This document shows positions 55,388 to 64,000 of a stretch of DNA of 64,000 bases, one piece after another. The notes under the pieces were generated by a model. It saw only the letters and a program-made list of their open reading frames with translations. It was not told where the DNA came from and ran no database searches. A program made the position numbers and the translations under genes. How positions within the stretch are numbered: the first letter of the stretch is position 1; each line of letters begins with the position of its first letter. This DNA comes from JAWKZG01 sp041396125 (GTDB lineage Bacteria; Pseudomonadota; Gammaproteobacteria; Competibacterales; Competibacteraceae): NCBI GenBank assembly GCA_041396125.1, contig JAWKZG010000016.1, positions 69,817 to 133,816 of the forward strand, written 5' to 3'.

Positions 55388-58366
55388 GCGAGGCCAAATA
55401 CCGGCTGCCCACGGGTGGCAGTCTGCTCAATCGCACCCGGCCGCTGGGATTCACGTTTGACCGGCGCGAATACCAGGGCTGGCCCGGCGATACGCTGGCA
55501 TCAGCGCTGCTGGCGCACGGCGTTCGGCTGGTCGGGCGCAGTTTCAAATACCATCGTCCGCGCGGCATTCTGTCAGCCGGGGTGGAAGAACCGAATGCCC
55601 TGGTACATATCGGTTCCGGTGCCCGCCTTGAGCCCAACACCCGTGCCACGGTACAGGAGCTGTATCAGGGCTTGCAGGCCAGCAGCCAACACTGCTGGCC
55701 GTCGCTGCGTTTTGATATCGGCGCTTTGAACAATCTTGCTGTCGCCTCTGTTTCCGGCCGGGTTTTACTACAAAACCTTTATGTGGCCGGCCTCGTTCTG
55801 GCAGCACTATGAAGCAATTATCCGGCGTGCCGCCGGTCTGGGCAAGGCCAGCCGGGAACGCGATCCTGACCGTTACGACAGTCGCAATAGCCACTGTGAG
55901 GTGTTGGTTATTGGTGCCGGGCCAGCCGGTCTGAGCGCAGCGCTGGCAGCGGCAGAAACCGGTCAACGGGTGCTATTGCTGGATGAAAATCCGTATCTGG
56001 GCGGCTGGCTGCGGAAAAACGCTGAAACTGTGGACGGTCAGGCCGCGCCAGCCTGGATCGACGCTATCGAGGCCGAACTGCGCGGTCGCGAGAATGTCAC
56101 TATTTTGCCGCGCACCACCGCTTTCGGGTATTACGATCATAATCTGATCGCTGCAGTCGAACGGGTGCAGGATCACAGTGCCGACTTCAATCCCTGGCTG
56201 CCACGGCAGCGACTCTGGCGTATTCGCGCCCGACGGGTGATTCTGGCCAGCGGCAGTATCGAACAACCGCTGGTGTTCGCTGACAACGACCGGCCCGGCG
56301 TGATGCTGGCGGGCGCGGTACGGGCGTATATTCATAATTATGCGGTACTGCCGGGACGGCGTGCGCTGCTACTGGCTAATCATGACGATGCCTATCGTAC
56401 CGCAGTGGCGCTGCTGGAGGCCGGGGCGACCGTCGCTGCAATGGTTGATCTGCGCGCCAAACCGGGCGGGCACTGGCTGGAGCAGGCGAAAGCGCGCGGC
56501 ATTCCGGTACTGGCCGGTCATGGTATCGCTGCCGTGAATGGCCGACACGCGATAAGCAGTGCTGAGGTTGCGCCGCTGGCCACTAGTGTGGGGACAAGTT
56601 CGGGGACTGGTTCGGGTGTTGGTTCCGGGCGGCGGATCGAGTGCGATCTGATCGCCATGTCGGGTGGCTGGTCGCCGGTGGTACATTTGCACAGTCAGTC
56701 CGGCGGCAAACTGGATTATCGGGCCGATCTCGGCGTGTTCGTGCCCGGCGCGGCGAAGCAGGGCAGTCAGGCTATCGGCGCGGCAGCCGGGGTGTTCGAA
56801 CTGGATAATTGCCTGGCGCAGGGTCGGGCAGCCGGGGCGGGTAAAGCTCTGCCGGTTGTCATCGTGGGTAACGCAAGCATGCCGGAGCAGACTGTGTTAA
56901 AGGTGCCGGGTCAGTACGGCAAACCGTTTGTGGATTTCCAGAACGATGTCACGCTGGATGATATTGCTCTGGCTGAGCGTGAAGGGTATCGCTCGGTCGA
57001 GCATCTCAAACGCTACACCACACTGGGCATGGGCACTGATCAGGGTAAGACCAGCAATATCAATGCGCTGACCGTGCTGGCAGCACAGCGCGGTGATCCG
57101 GTACCGACAGTCGGCACGACCACGTTTCGACCGCCGTACACACCGGTCACGCTGGGAGCCTTGGCCGGGCGCTCGGTCGGACAGCATTTCAAGCCGCTGC
57201 GACGCACCGCACTGGATGCATGGCACAGTCAGCATGGCGCAGTCTGGATCGATGCCGGGCTGTGGCGACGGCCGCATTATTACCCGCGCCCTGGCGAAAA
57301 CGTCGATAGCGCCGCCGAGCGCGAAACCATCGCCACGCGTAGCCGGGTCGGGCTGTGCGATGTAAGCACGCTGGGGAAAATTGATATTCAGGGGCCGGAT
57401 GCGGCGGAGTTCCTGAACCGGGTTTACGTCAACGGTTTTGCCAAACTACCCATTGGCCGCGCCCGTTACGGCGTGATGCTGCGCGAAGACGGTCTAGTCG
57501 ATGACGACGGCACAACTTCGCGTCTGGGCGAACAGCATTATCTGATGACCACTACAACGGCCAACGCTGCCAGGGTGCTGTCAAAGCTGGAATATTATCT
57601 GCAAGTCATCTGGCCGGAGTTACGGGTGCTGGTCACCAGCGTGACCGAGCAATGGGCCGGGATGTCTGTTGCCGGTCCCAAAGCACGTGAGGTGCTGGCA
57701 CCACTGCTTGATCTGGATCTGAGCAACGCGGCGTTTCCCTTTATGGCCGCAGCGGAATGCACCTTTCAGGGGGTTCCTGCACGACTGTTCCGGATCAGTT
57801 TTTCCGGCGAACTGGCCTACGAGCTGAATGTGCCAGCCGACTACGGCCCGGCTGTTTGGGAGGCCATTATTCAGGCCGGCGAACCGTATGGAGTAGTCGT
57901 CTACGGGATGGAGGCGCTGGGCACCATGCGGGTGGAAAAAGGCCACGTTGCGGGCGCTGAGCTGAACGGTCAGACCACACTGGACGATCTGGGGCTGGCT
58001 AAAATGGCCGGCAAGAAAAAAGCGTTCATCGGTAAAGCGCTGCTGGACCGTGATGCGCTGAACGAACCGGCACGCCAGCAACTGGTCGGGCTGCAGCCGC
58101 TGGATGGCAAAAGCTGGATCAAAGCCGGCAGTCAGCTGGTTGCCGATAAAACACTCAAGCCACCGGTCGAGATGCTGGGCCATGTCACCTCGATTGCCTA
58201 CAGCCCGGAACTGCAGACTCCGATTGCGCTGGCCCTGCTGGCAGGCGGCCTGACGCATGAGGGCGAAACCCTGTACGCGGCATTTCCGCTGAAAAACGAA
58301 CTGGTGCCAGTGCGGGTGGTTGCGCCGCATTTTATCGATCCGAAGGGAGAGCGCTTGCATGTCTGA
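55384..58366 (+). pseudogene. soxA: Sarcosine oxidase subunit alpha (one frameshift)
   Basis: The combined length is about 993 residues (family about 960-1000). The N-terminus (RLPTGGSLLNRTRPLGFTFD, SFKYHRPRGILSAGVEEPN) is followed by the FAD/NAD fold EVLVIGAGPAGLSAALAAAE and, near 560-870, a glycine-cleavage T-like folate domain (VGLCDVSTLGKIDIQGPD, GMEALGTMRVEKGHVAGAEL). Reading moves to the next frame at 55738-55742, where one extra base interrupts LNNLA-SPLFPAGFYYK. A Gly/Ser/Thr-rich stretch (TSVGTSSGTGSGVGSG, 56581-56628) sits in the NAD domain. The 4-base overlap with soxD and the soxG overlap support one operon. Confidence 0.92.
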
Positions 58367-58958
58367 GGTATTAACGCGTCGTTGCGCGCTTGCGGCAGTC
58401 TATCAAACCGGCCGCTTTGGACAGGCTGAGTCGGCAGTGGGGATCACAATCCAGCGCTTACAGGGGCTGGATATCCTGCAGGTAGCGACGTATCCCGATA
58501 CAGCCGAACGGGTGCGGAATATTATCGCGCAACAGTGCGGACTGGCCCCGGCTGAACAGCCGCGCCAGGCGGTTATACAGGACGATACCCGCATACTCTG
58601 GAACGGGCCGCAGCGCTGGTGGATCGTACTGCCGGAAAATCCCGCGCTGTTGTCGCAGTTACGCGACGAACTGGGCGCGGATGCTGCGGTTACTGTTCAC
58701 AGTCATGGCCGGGTCGTGCTGCGACTGCAAGGCCCGGCCACGCGTGCGTTACTGGCGAAAGGCTCGGCGGTGGATTTTCACCCGGATCATTTCCCGGCCG
58801 GCTGGTGCCGACCGCTGGCGCTGGATCATTTCGATGTGCAACTGTACTGCCTGGATAACGAGGCCAGTGTTGATGTTTACATCGCCCGCAGTCTGGCAGT
58901 GAGCTTCTGGGAATGGTTACTCGACGCCGCCGGTGAGTTTGGCGTCGAGGTGCTGTAG
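58359..58958 (+). CDS. soxG: Sarcosine oxidase subunit gamma
   Basis: This 199-residue gamma subunit assembles with alpha, beta and delta. It has the characteristic RILWNGPQRWWIVLPEN, HSHGRVVLRLQGPATRALLAKG, and VDVYIARSLAVSFWEWLLDA. ATG 58359 is preceded by GGGAGAG and overlaps the soxA stop by 8 bases. It is the last gene of the operon. Confidence 0.9.
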   Translation: MSEVLTRRCALAAVYQTGRFGQAESAVGITIQRLQGLDILQVATYPDTAERVRNIIAQQCGLAPAEQPRQAVIQDDTRILWNGPQRWWIVLPENPALLSQLRDELGADAAVTVHSHGRVVLRLQGPATRALLAKGSAVDFHPDHFPAGWCRPLALDHFDVQLYCLDNEASVDVYIARSLAVSFWEWLLDAAGEFGVEVL

Positions 58959-58996
58959 CCTTATTAACCGGTTACTTGATGTGCTCGTCTTTTGCA

Positions 58997-59809
58997 CTAA
59001 TCCCATTCAGGCGAGCAATCAGGAGCGGCTTGCCGGTCATTACGATCAAGATTATCAATGGCTTGAATGTCCTCGTGGCTCAGCGTCAGCGAAAGTCCGT
59101 TCAAATTGGTTTGAAGGTTTTCGCGTTTAGTGGATGACGGGATCGTACTTAAGCCTTTTGCCAACTCCCAGGCTACAACGACTTCAGCCGGTGTGCGGGC
59201 ATGTTGCCCGGCAATTTTTACAATCGTGTCATCTTGGAGCACTTTCCCGACGGCAAAAGGCATATAACCCGTTACAGAGATGCCTTTTGCAGCACAGTAC
59301 TCCCTGAGGATTCTGTTTTGCAGATAGGGATGCACTTCAACCTGATTGGTGTAAATCTGTTTTGCAGGCAGCGTATTTTGTGCTTCTTGCAACAGCCGGG
59401 TTGTGAAGTTTGACAAACCAATATGCCTGGCCAGTCCGTTCTCCTGCGCTTTGATTAACTCACCCAGGTATTCGGCCATTGGCTCACCATTTTCCGGTGC
59501 TGGCCAGTGGATGAGCAATAGATCAACAAACGGCATTTTCAGCTTTGTCAGGCTCTCTTTCACGCTGGGCAGAAAGGATGCTTTATTGAGATTGCTGTTC
59601 CAGACCTTTGTTGTCACAAATAATTCAGCCCGGTCTATACCGCTATCCAGTATCGCTTGACCAACCTCGGCTTCGTTGCCGTATATTTGAGCGGTATCAA
59701 TATGACGATATCCAACCTCTAGTGCTGTTTTGACAGATTCATAAGCAACATTGCCTTTCAGACGGAATGTTCCCATACCAAGGCGTGGCATTTCATTGTT
59801 CAAGATCAT
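58997..59809 (-). CDS. Aldo/keto reductase (2,5-diketo-D-gluconate reductase B-like)
   Basis: This 270-residue NADPH-dependent TIM-barrel reductase is close in layout to DkgB. It has MPRLGMGTFRLKG, HIDTAQIYGNE (catalytic Asp and Tyr), VTTKVW (Lys), LLLIHWP (His) and IPSSTKRENL at the cofactor site. It is convergent with soxG (38 bp apart) and next to the MFS/LysR pair on the same strand as the MFS gene. The substrate is unknown. Confidence 0.9.
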   Translation of the reverse strand: MILNNEMPRLGMGTFRLKGNVAYESVKTALEVGYRHIDTAQIYGNEAEVGQAILDSGIDRAELFVTTKVWNSNLNKASFLPSVKESLTKLKMPFVDLLLIHWPAPENGEPMAEYLGELIKAQENGLARHIGLSNFTTRLLQEAQNTLPAKQIYTNQVEVHPYLQNRILREYCAAKGISVTGYMPFAVGKVLQDDTIVKIAGQHARTPAEVVVAWELAKGLSTIPSSTKRENLQTNLNGLSLTLSHEDIQAIDNLDRNDRQAAPDCSPEWD

Positions 59810-59865
59810 GGTTGCACCTGTATTTAATTAAATGGACATTGCTGAAAAAATTCAGGGTTAATTCG

Positions 59866-61104
59866 TTAATACTCATAATTTCCCTGAGTTGGGCTTCTTT
59901 GGGCTGGTAAGAAGCCATCCCACTGGAGTCGGGTTGTTTCGGTCTGATCGCGACTATCGAGGAAACCGGACAGTCTGGTCAGAGCAAGTGCAAGCATGAC
60001 AATAATGGCAGCAATCCAGGGGGTATCCATGAGTGTCATCCTTTCTACAATAACGCCACCCATTACCGAGCCAATAGCAATGCCCACATTAAACGCGGCA
60101 ATATTTAAGCCGGCAGCAACATCTACGGCATTTGGGGTGTATTTTTCAGCTAATTGAACGACATAAACCTGCAGGCCGGGTACATTACCGAACGCGAAAG
60201 CGCCCCACATGAGGACTGTCAGCACGGCGCTAATCGGGTTGCCGGCAGTAAACGTAAATGTCAGTAAAACCAGGGCTAATGCGGTGAATATGATATGCAA
60301 CGCCTTGATTGGACCCATTTTATCGGCCAGTTTTCCGCCCCAGATATTACCCACGGCAACCGATACACCATAAACCAGCATAATGAGTCCAATAGAACTG
60401 GGGGCAAAGCCTGATACCTGCTCTAAAATCGGGGCAAGATAGGTAAACGCGACAAAAGTACCGCCGTAACCCACTGCGGTCATTGCATAGACAAGCAGCA
60501 AGCGGGGCTGGATCAGCACCTTGAATTGTTCTGAGAGTCGGGCCGGAGCTGCTTGCCTGAGATTACCCGGTACCAGCAATGCACTGCCTATCAGCGCAAG
60601 TAAGCCCAGTAAAGCCACGATAAGAAAGGTCGCTCGCCAGCCAAACTCCTGACCGATCCAGGTTCCCAAAGGAACGCCCGTTACCAGGGCTACAGTAAGG
60701 CCGGTAAACATGATGGCAATGGCGCTTGCCTCTTTATCTTTACTGACCAAATGGGTGGCGATGGTCGAGCCGATAGAGAAAAACACCCCATGTGCCAGCC
60801 CCGTCAGTACTCTGGCTATAACCAGGGACGTATAAGTCGGGGCTAGCCAGGCCAGCACGTTACCTGCGATAAAAAGCGCCATCAGGCCTAGCAGAACGGT
60901 CTTCCGGTTCCAGCGCCCGGTCAAGGCAGTAAGCACAGGCGCACCGATCGCTACGCCTAAGGCATAGAGACTGACCAGCAAGCCTGCCGAAGGCAGTGTA
61001 ACGCCCAGGTCCCGGGCGATGGTGGGTACCAGTCCGACAATTACAAACTCGGTGGTACCAATGGCGTATGCACTCAGTGTGAGTGCCCATAGAGCGAGTG
61101 GCAT
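59866..61104 (-). CDS. MFS transporter (arabinose/sugar-efflux AraJ-YdhP type)
   Basis: The protein of about 412 residues has twelve hydrophobic helices and the hallmark LSAYAIGTTEFVIVGLVPTIARDL start. Motif A-like ALTGRWNRKTVLLGLM and TGVPLGTWIGQEFGWRATF place it in the DHA1 exporter group. ATG 61104 has GAGGA about 10 bases upstream; an in-frame start at 61122 adds six residues. It is divergent from a LysR gene, which probably regulates it together with the aldo-keto reductase. Confidence 0.88.
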   Translation of the reverse strand: MPLALWALTLSAYAIGTTEFVIVGLVPTIARDLGVTLPSAGLLVSLYALGVAIGAPVLTALTGRWNRKTVLLGLMALFIAGNVLAWLAPTYTSLVIARVLTGLAHGVFFSIGSTIATHLVSKDKEASAIAIMFTGLTVALVTGVPLGTWIGQEFGWRATFLIVALLGLLALIGSALLVPGNLRQAAPARLSEQFKVLIQPRLLLVYAMTAVGYGGTFVAFTYLAPILEQVSGFAPSSIGLIMLVYGVSVAVGNIWGGKLADKMGPIKALHIIFTALALVLLTFTFTAGNPISAVLTVLMWGAFAFGNVPGLQVYVVQLAEKYTPNAVDVAAGLNIAAFNVGIAIGSVMGGVIVERMTLMDTPWIAAIIVMLALALTRLSGFLDSRDQTETTRLQWDGFLPAQRSPTQGNYEY

Positions 61105-61199
61105 AACAAAATCCTCTGTCATTGATTGCGATTGCGAGGAATTATGCCGACTGTTACTATTTCTAAAAACACCATAAATAACAAATTACTTTTACAATT

Positions 61200-62087
61200 A
61201 TGTCAATAATATCCAAAACCGACGACTTAGAGATCTTGCTGGCGGTTTATGACACGGGCAGTTTTTCCGGTGCAGCAAAGTCTCTGGATTGCCCTGTTGC
61301 GAAGGTAACCCGGGCCATACAGAGATTAGAGTCTGAGCTCAGTTGCAACCTGTTCAATCGAACAACCCGTCGGGTTGAAGCGACGGAAGAAGGGAAAGTA
61401 TTCATTGAACATATCAGGCCCGGATTGATACAGCTGGAAAAAGCGGAGGAAAATCTGCGCTTGTTGCAAAGTGCGCCCTCCGGGCTGTTGCGGGTAGACG
61501 CGGCAAGTCCTTTTATTATTCATCAGCTGGTACCGCTGATGGCCGGATTTCGAGAGGCCTTCCCGCTTATCAAAATCGAGCTGATATCAAGCGATAATAT
61601 TATCAACCTGATTGAAAAGCGCACGGATGTAGCAATCCGTATCGGTCAACTGCAGGATTCCAATTTGCACGCGATCGCGCTCGGCAAGAGCAAACTCCGG
61701 TTGGTTGCCAGTCCTTCTTACCTCCAGTCACATGGCTATCCTGAGCAGATTGACCATCTGCAGGAACACAAAACGCTGGGGTTTTCCGAAAACAGTAAGC
61801 TCAACGATTTGCCTCTTCTGCGCAGCGTAACCATCAAACCAGAGATAGCGGCAAGCAGCGGTGAAACCATGCTTAAACTCTGCCTGCTCGGTAATGGCAT
61901 CGCACTTCTATCAGATTTTATGACCAAGCCATTGCTCAAAAACGGCCGTTTGATCGAAGTCTTGCCCGGTTCTGTTGTGTCACCACATCCCCGCGAGGAT
62001 GTCTGGGCTGTTTACTACAGAAACACAGCACTTTCGAGCAGAATCAGTGCGTTTATCGGTTACATCGCCGAACGCTTGGACTTGTAA
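61200..62087 (+). CDS. LysR-family transcriptional regulator
   Basis: The 295-residue regulator has an N-terminal wHTH (LEILLAVYDTGSFSGAAKSLDCPVAKVTRAIQRLE) and an effector domain (LLRVDAASPFIIHQLVPLMAGF, DVAIRIGQLQDSNLHAIAL). It is of the group adjacent to AraJ-type exporters. It starts at ATG 61200, with weak ribosome-binding signal, 95 bp from the divergent MFS gene. The inducer is unknown. Confidence 0.87.
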   Translation: MSIISKTDDLEILLAVYDTGSFSGAAKSLDCPVAKVTRAIQRLESELSCNLFNRTTRRVEATEEGKVFIEHIRPGLIQLEKAEENLRLLQSAPSGLLRVDAASPFIIHQLVPLMAGFREAFPLIKIELISSDNIINLIEKRTDVAIRIGQLQDSNLHAIALGKSKLRLVASPSYLQSHGYPEQIDHLQEHKTLGFSENSKLNDLPLLRSVTIKPEIAASSGETMLKLCLLGNGIALLSDFMTKPLLKNGRLIEVLPGSVVSPHPREDVWAVYYRNTALSSRISAFIGYIAERLDL

Positions 62088-62157
62088 GGAATCACGGGTG
62101 AGATCGCCTGCTGATTATTCAGGCTGTTCTGGATCAAGCGCCAACGCTGAACGCGTG

Positions 62158-62775
62158 TTAGTTCCGAAAAAGCATAAAAATACCCGCGCCGATCAATACA
62201 CTGCCGGCGGTTATATCCAGGCATTTTCTGGCACTGGCATTGGCGAAGAAGGCACTGGCTTTGACCGCCATATAGGCATAGCCGAGTTTGACGCCACCGA
62301 CCACGGCGGTTGCCAGCAGCATGATAATGATAGTGTCGGTCAGGGATATACCGCTTACATCAAGAAAGGCCGGAAAAAGCGCTATGTAGAAGAGGATGGC
62401 TTTCGGATCGCCCAGGGTGATGAGCAGGCCGCTGATGACACTGGAGGCGCGGGAAAACGCTGCGGGTTTAGGCGCGTGTCCGAGGCTGCTACTGGCTCTC
62501 CATGAGCTGATGCCCAGCCAGATCAGATAGGCTCCACAGGCATAGTTGACGAACTCGAACAGAGGGCCAAGCTGATGGGCGACAACGCTCAGACTGTAGA
62601 CTGCCAGTACGATGAACAGCAGGTCTGCCGCGATAATGCCGCAAACCATAATCAGTCCGTGCGCAAAGCCGGATGCAATTGACCTTGCCACCACCGCAAA
62701 ATCACTGGGGCCGGGCACCACAGCAAGTGCCAGCATGGTGCCGGATAATGCGGCGATTGTGCTACCTGTCATCAT
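62158..62775 (-). CDS. LysE/RhtB-family amino-acid exporter
   Basis: This 205-residue membrane protein has about six helices and the family marks MLALAVVPGPSDFAVVARSIASG near the start, GAYLIWLGISSW, and FISGLLITLGDPKAILFYIALFP-like (VISGLLITLGDPKAILFYIAL). Members export lysine, homoserine or threonine. The neighbourhood gives no clear substrate. Confidence 0.87.
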   Translation of the reverse strand: MMTGSTIAALSGTMLALAVVPGPSDFAVVARSIASGFAHGLIMVCGIIAADLLFIVLAVYSLSVVAHQLGPLFEFVNYACGAYLIWLGISSWRASSSLGHAPKPAAFSRASSVISGLLITLGDPKAILFYIALFPAFLDVSGISLTDTIIIMLLATAVVGGVKLGYAYMAVKASAFFANASARKCLDITAGSVLIGAGIFMLFRN

Positions 62776-62812
62776 GTGTTTGTGGGTGTTTTCTGGTTTG
62801 GTCCGCCGACCC

Positions 62813-63055
62813 TCAGGATAGTTTCTTCAACAGCGCTCGCCCTCGCGGTGTGAGTCTGTAATGATAGCGCAGCGGCTGGCCGGGCAGACTCAGAAGCGGG
62901 ACCCGTTCCAATAAACTGTGCTTGAGCAGGTAGTCGATGCCGGTCGGTGTCGAGAAATAAGGCGGCTCGGCACTGGGGTTATGCCGAAAATACTGCAGGG
63001 TATGCAGTTGTGGCTCGCTCAGCTCGAGCGGAGCGCGGGATGGCGGGTTGTTCAT
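62813..63055 (-). CDS. Small winged-helix-like hypothetical protein
   Basis: The 80-residue protein contains LSEPQLHTLQYFRHNP, YLLKHSLLERVPLLSLPGQPLRYHYRLTPRGRALLKKL. A final YRLTPRGRALL reads like the wing of a winged-helix DNA-binding protein. No family is recognised with confidence. It is 38 bp upstream of the lysE-like gene on the same strand and may be a small regulator. Confidence 0.5.
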   Translation of the reverse strand: MNNPPSRAPLELSEPQLHTLQYFRHNPSAEPPYFSTPTGIDYLLKHSLLERVPLLSLPGQPLRYHYRLTPRGRALLKKLS

Positions 63056-63604
63056 GGCGAGTGTACAGGGGGATGATTAGGGAAGTAACTTGTTAAGGAT
63101 AGCAGGGCTAAGAATAGCAGGAATTCGCAACGGCAAAAGGTCAGCAGTCGGACCGCCGCGATTTTGTAATTTACCCGTCAGCGCCGATGACCAGCGGGAT
63201 GATTTAATGAATATGTTAGCGATAGCAGTTGGCGTAGCCCATAAAATTAATTATGCTATCCAGAGAATAAACAGAAAAACAGACCCGTCTTTGCCTATAC
63301 TTAAACCATATTAGGTCATGGGTTCCCGGTGTTAGGTCATGGGTTCCCGGTGCGGGTTTTGGGTTAAACTAAAAATAACAATAATTTAAGTTCACCAAAG
63401 GTAGAGTACAGAGTCATGTTCAATCCCAGGCAATTGAGCAATCCCAGCCGATCAGGCCATCCTATGCTGCGCTACTTCCTGCAGTCCTTATTTGCTTTGG
63501 TGCCAGTTTCCTAAGCTTACGTACCTAATTCTTCGATGTATCCGATACTTTGAAAGTCAAAGCGTTTGTTCTTTGACGACGATCCGCCAGAGGAGGAATT
63601 CACG
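63056..63604. other. 549-bp intergenic region with a 21-bp tandem repeat
   Basis: No convincing gene is visible. Two exact consecutive copies of TTAGGTCATGGGTTCCCGGTG occupy 63311-63331 and 63332-63352. A 33-codon reading frame at 63416-63514 (MFNPRQLSNPSRSGHPMLRY...) has no recognisable family or strong ribosome-binding site and could be a leader peptide. AT-rich DNA at 63366-63392 may carry a promoter for the downstream molybdenum hydroxylase gene. Confidence 0.4.
63548..63577 (+). promoter_or_regulatory. Mutually exclusive hairpins before the iron-sulfur subunit gene
   Basis: CTTTGA (63548-63553), TCAAAG (63557-63562, with G at 63556) and CTTTGAC (63571-63577) form two competing stems: CTTTGA with TCAAAG, or GTCAAAG with CTTTGAC. 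They end 14 bases before the AGGAGG ribosome-binding site (63591-63596). An RNA-level control is possible; there is no known family match. Confidence 0.35.
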
Positions 63605-64000
63605 ATGGCAATATCATTGACAGTCAACGGTCAGTCCTACGATGTAGATGTGCCGCCCGAAATGCCCTTGTTATGGGTATTACGCGATGTGCTCGGTATG
63701 ACGGGTACCAAATATGGTTGCGGTATCGCTCAATGCGGAGCCTGCACTGTTCATATCGACGGCCAGGCTGTGCGCAGCTGCGTCACTACCGTCGATACCG
63801 CCGTCGGTAAAATGGTGACCACAATCGAGGGCCTGGATCCGGAAGGTAATCACCCGGTACAGGTTGCTTGGCGTGAACTTAACGTACCGCAATGTGGTTT
63901 CTGTCAGGCCGGCCAGATCATGCAGGCCGCCTCGCTGCTTAGCGCAAACCCCACCCCCGATGATCAACAGATCGCCGACGGCATGACTGGCAATGTCTGC
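63605..64000 (+). CDS. Molybdenum hydroxylase [2Fe-2S] subunit (xanthine dehydrogenase/isoquinoline oxidoreductase type), partial
   Basis: The first 132 residues, cut by the window end, begin ISLTVNGQSYDVDVPPEM and carry the plant-type [2Fe-2S] ligands in GTKYGCGIAQCGACTVHIDG and RSC. The second cluster starts with PQCGFCQAGQIMQA and GNVC at the edge. This is the small iron-sulfur subunit of the xanthine dehydrogenase/aldehyde oxidase family, similar to isoquinoline 1-oxidoreductase alpha. The large molybdopterin subunit is expected just outside the window. A strong AGGAGG supports ATG 63605. Confidence 0.9.
   Translation, partial: MAISLTVNGQSYDVDVPPEMPLLWVLRDVLGMTGTKYGCGIAQCGACTVHIDGQAVRSCVTTVDTAVGKMVTTIEGLDPEGNHPVQVAWRELNVPQCGFCQAGQIMQAASLLSANPTPDDQQIADGMTGNVC

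Noticed and set aside
1..64000. CRISPR arrays, tRNA or rRNA genes
   Set aside because: No regularly spaced direct repeats with unique spacers and no cloverleaf or rRNA motifs were seen; the only tandem repeats are the hsdR 3' duplication, the 21-bp pair at 63311 and protein-module repeats.

Overview
The window is a chromosomal segment of a gammaproteobacterium. It is built around the replication origin: rsmD-gyrB-recF-dnaN-oriC-dnaA runs on the minus strand, and rpmH-rnpA-yidD-yidC-mnmE runs on the plus strand. The species cannot be named from sequence alone. The EcoKI-like type I restriction genes, PpnN, RsmD and the dnaA/rpmH divergence all fit Gammaproteobacteria, and base composition looks moderately GC-rich.

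Layout. 0-7.4 kb: a DUF72 protein, two secreted or surface proteins (one very long, repetitive, with an IPTL-CTERM tail) and ppnN. 7.4-21 kb: a penicillin-acylase-family enzyme and the origin block. The dnaA-dnaN spacer holds ten consensus DnaA boxes, a DnaA-trio-like run and an AT-rich unwinding region. 21-28.8 kb: a five-gene minus-strand operon encoding an outer-membrane factor, a fusion protein, an RND pump and a two-component system, with a direct repeat upstream of the kind bound by OmpR-family regulators. 28.9-44.2 kb: an accessory/defence island. It holds two HTH-ImmA protease genes, each followed by a truncated PIN-like partner, a LysR/YeiH pair, an EcoKI-like hsdR-hsdM-hsdS system and a hipBA module. 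The 3' end of hsdR is tandemly duplicated and the second copy carries an IS3-family element. 44.4-52.5 kb: a guanidine-I (ykkC) riboswitch followed by an ABC importer, two DUF1989 proteins (carboxyguanidine deiminase-like) and a biotin-dependent urea/guanidine carboxylase. The riboswitch points to guanidine rather than urea. 52.5-59 kb: an MDR reductase and a heterotetrameric sarcosine oxidase operon (soxBDAG). 59-64 kb: an aldo-keto reductase, an MFS exporter with a divergent LysR regulator, a LysE exporter, a small winged-helix-like protein, and the start of a molybdenum hydroxylase iron-sulfur subunit cut by the window edge.

A recurring feature is single-base frame disruption in otherwise full-length genes: the IPTL-CTERM protein, ppnN, the RND pump, hsdM, hipA, the guanidine ABC ATPase, soxA and a PIN gene. 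Several lie in short homopolymers, so sequencing or assembly error is a serious alternative to real gene decay. The origin-block genes are all intact.
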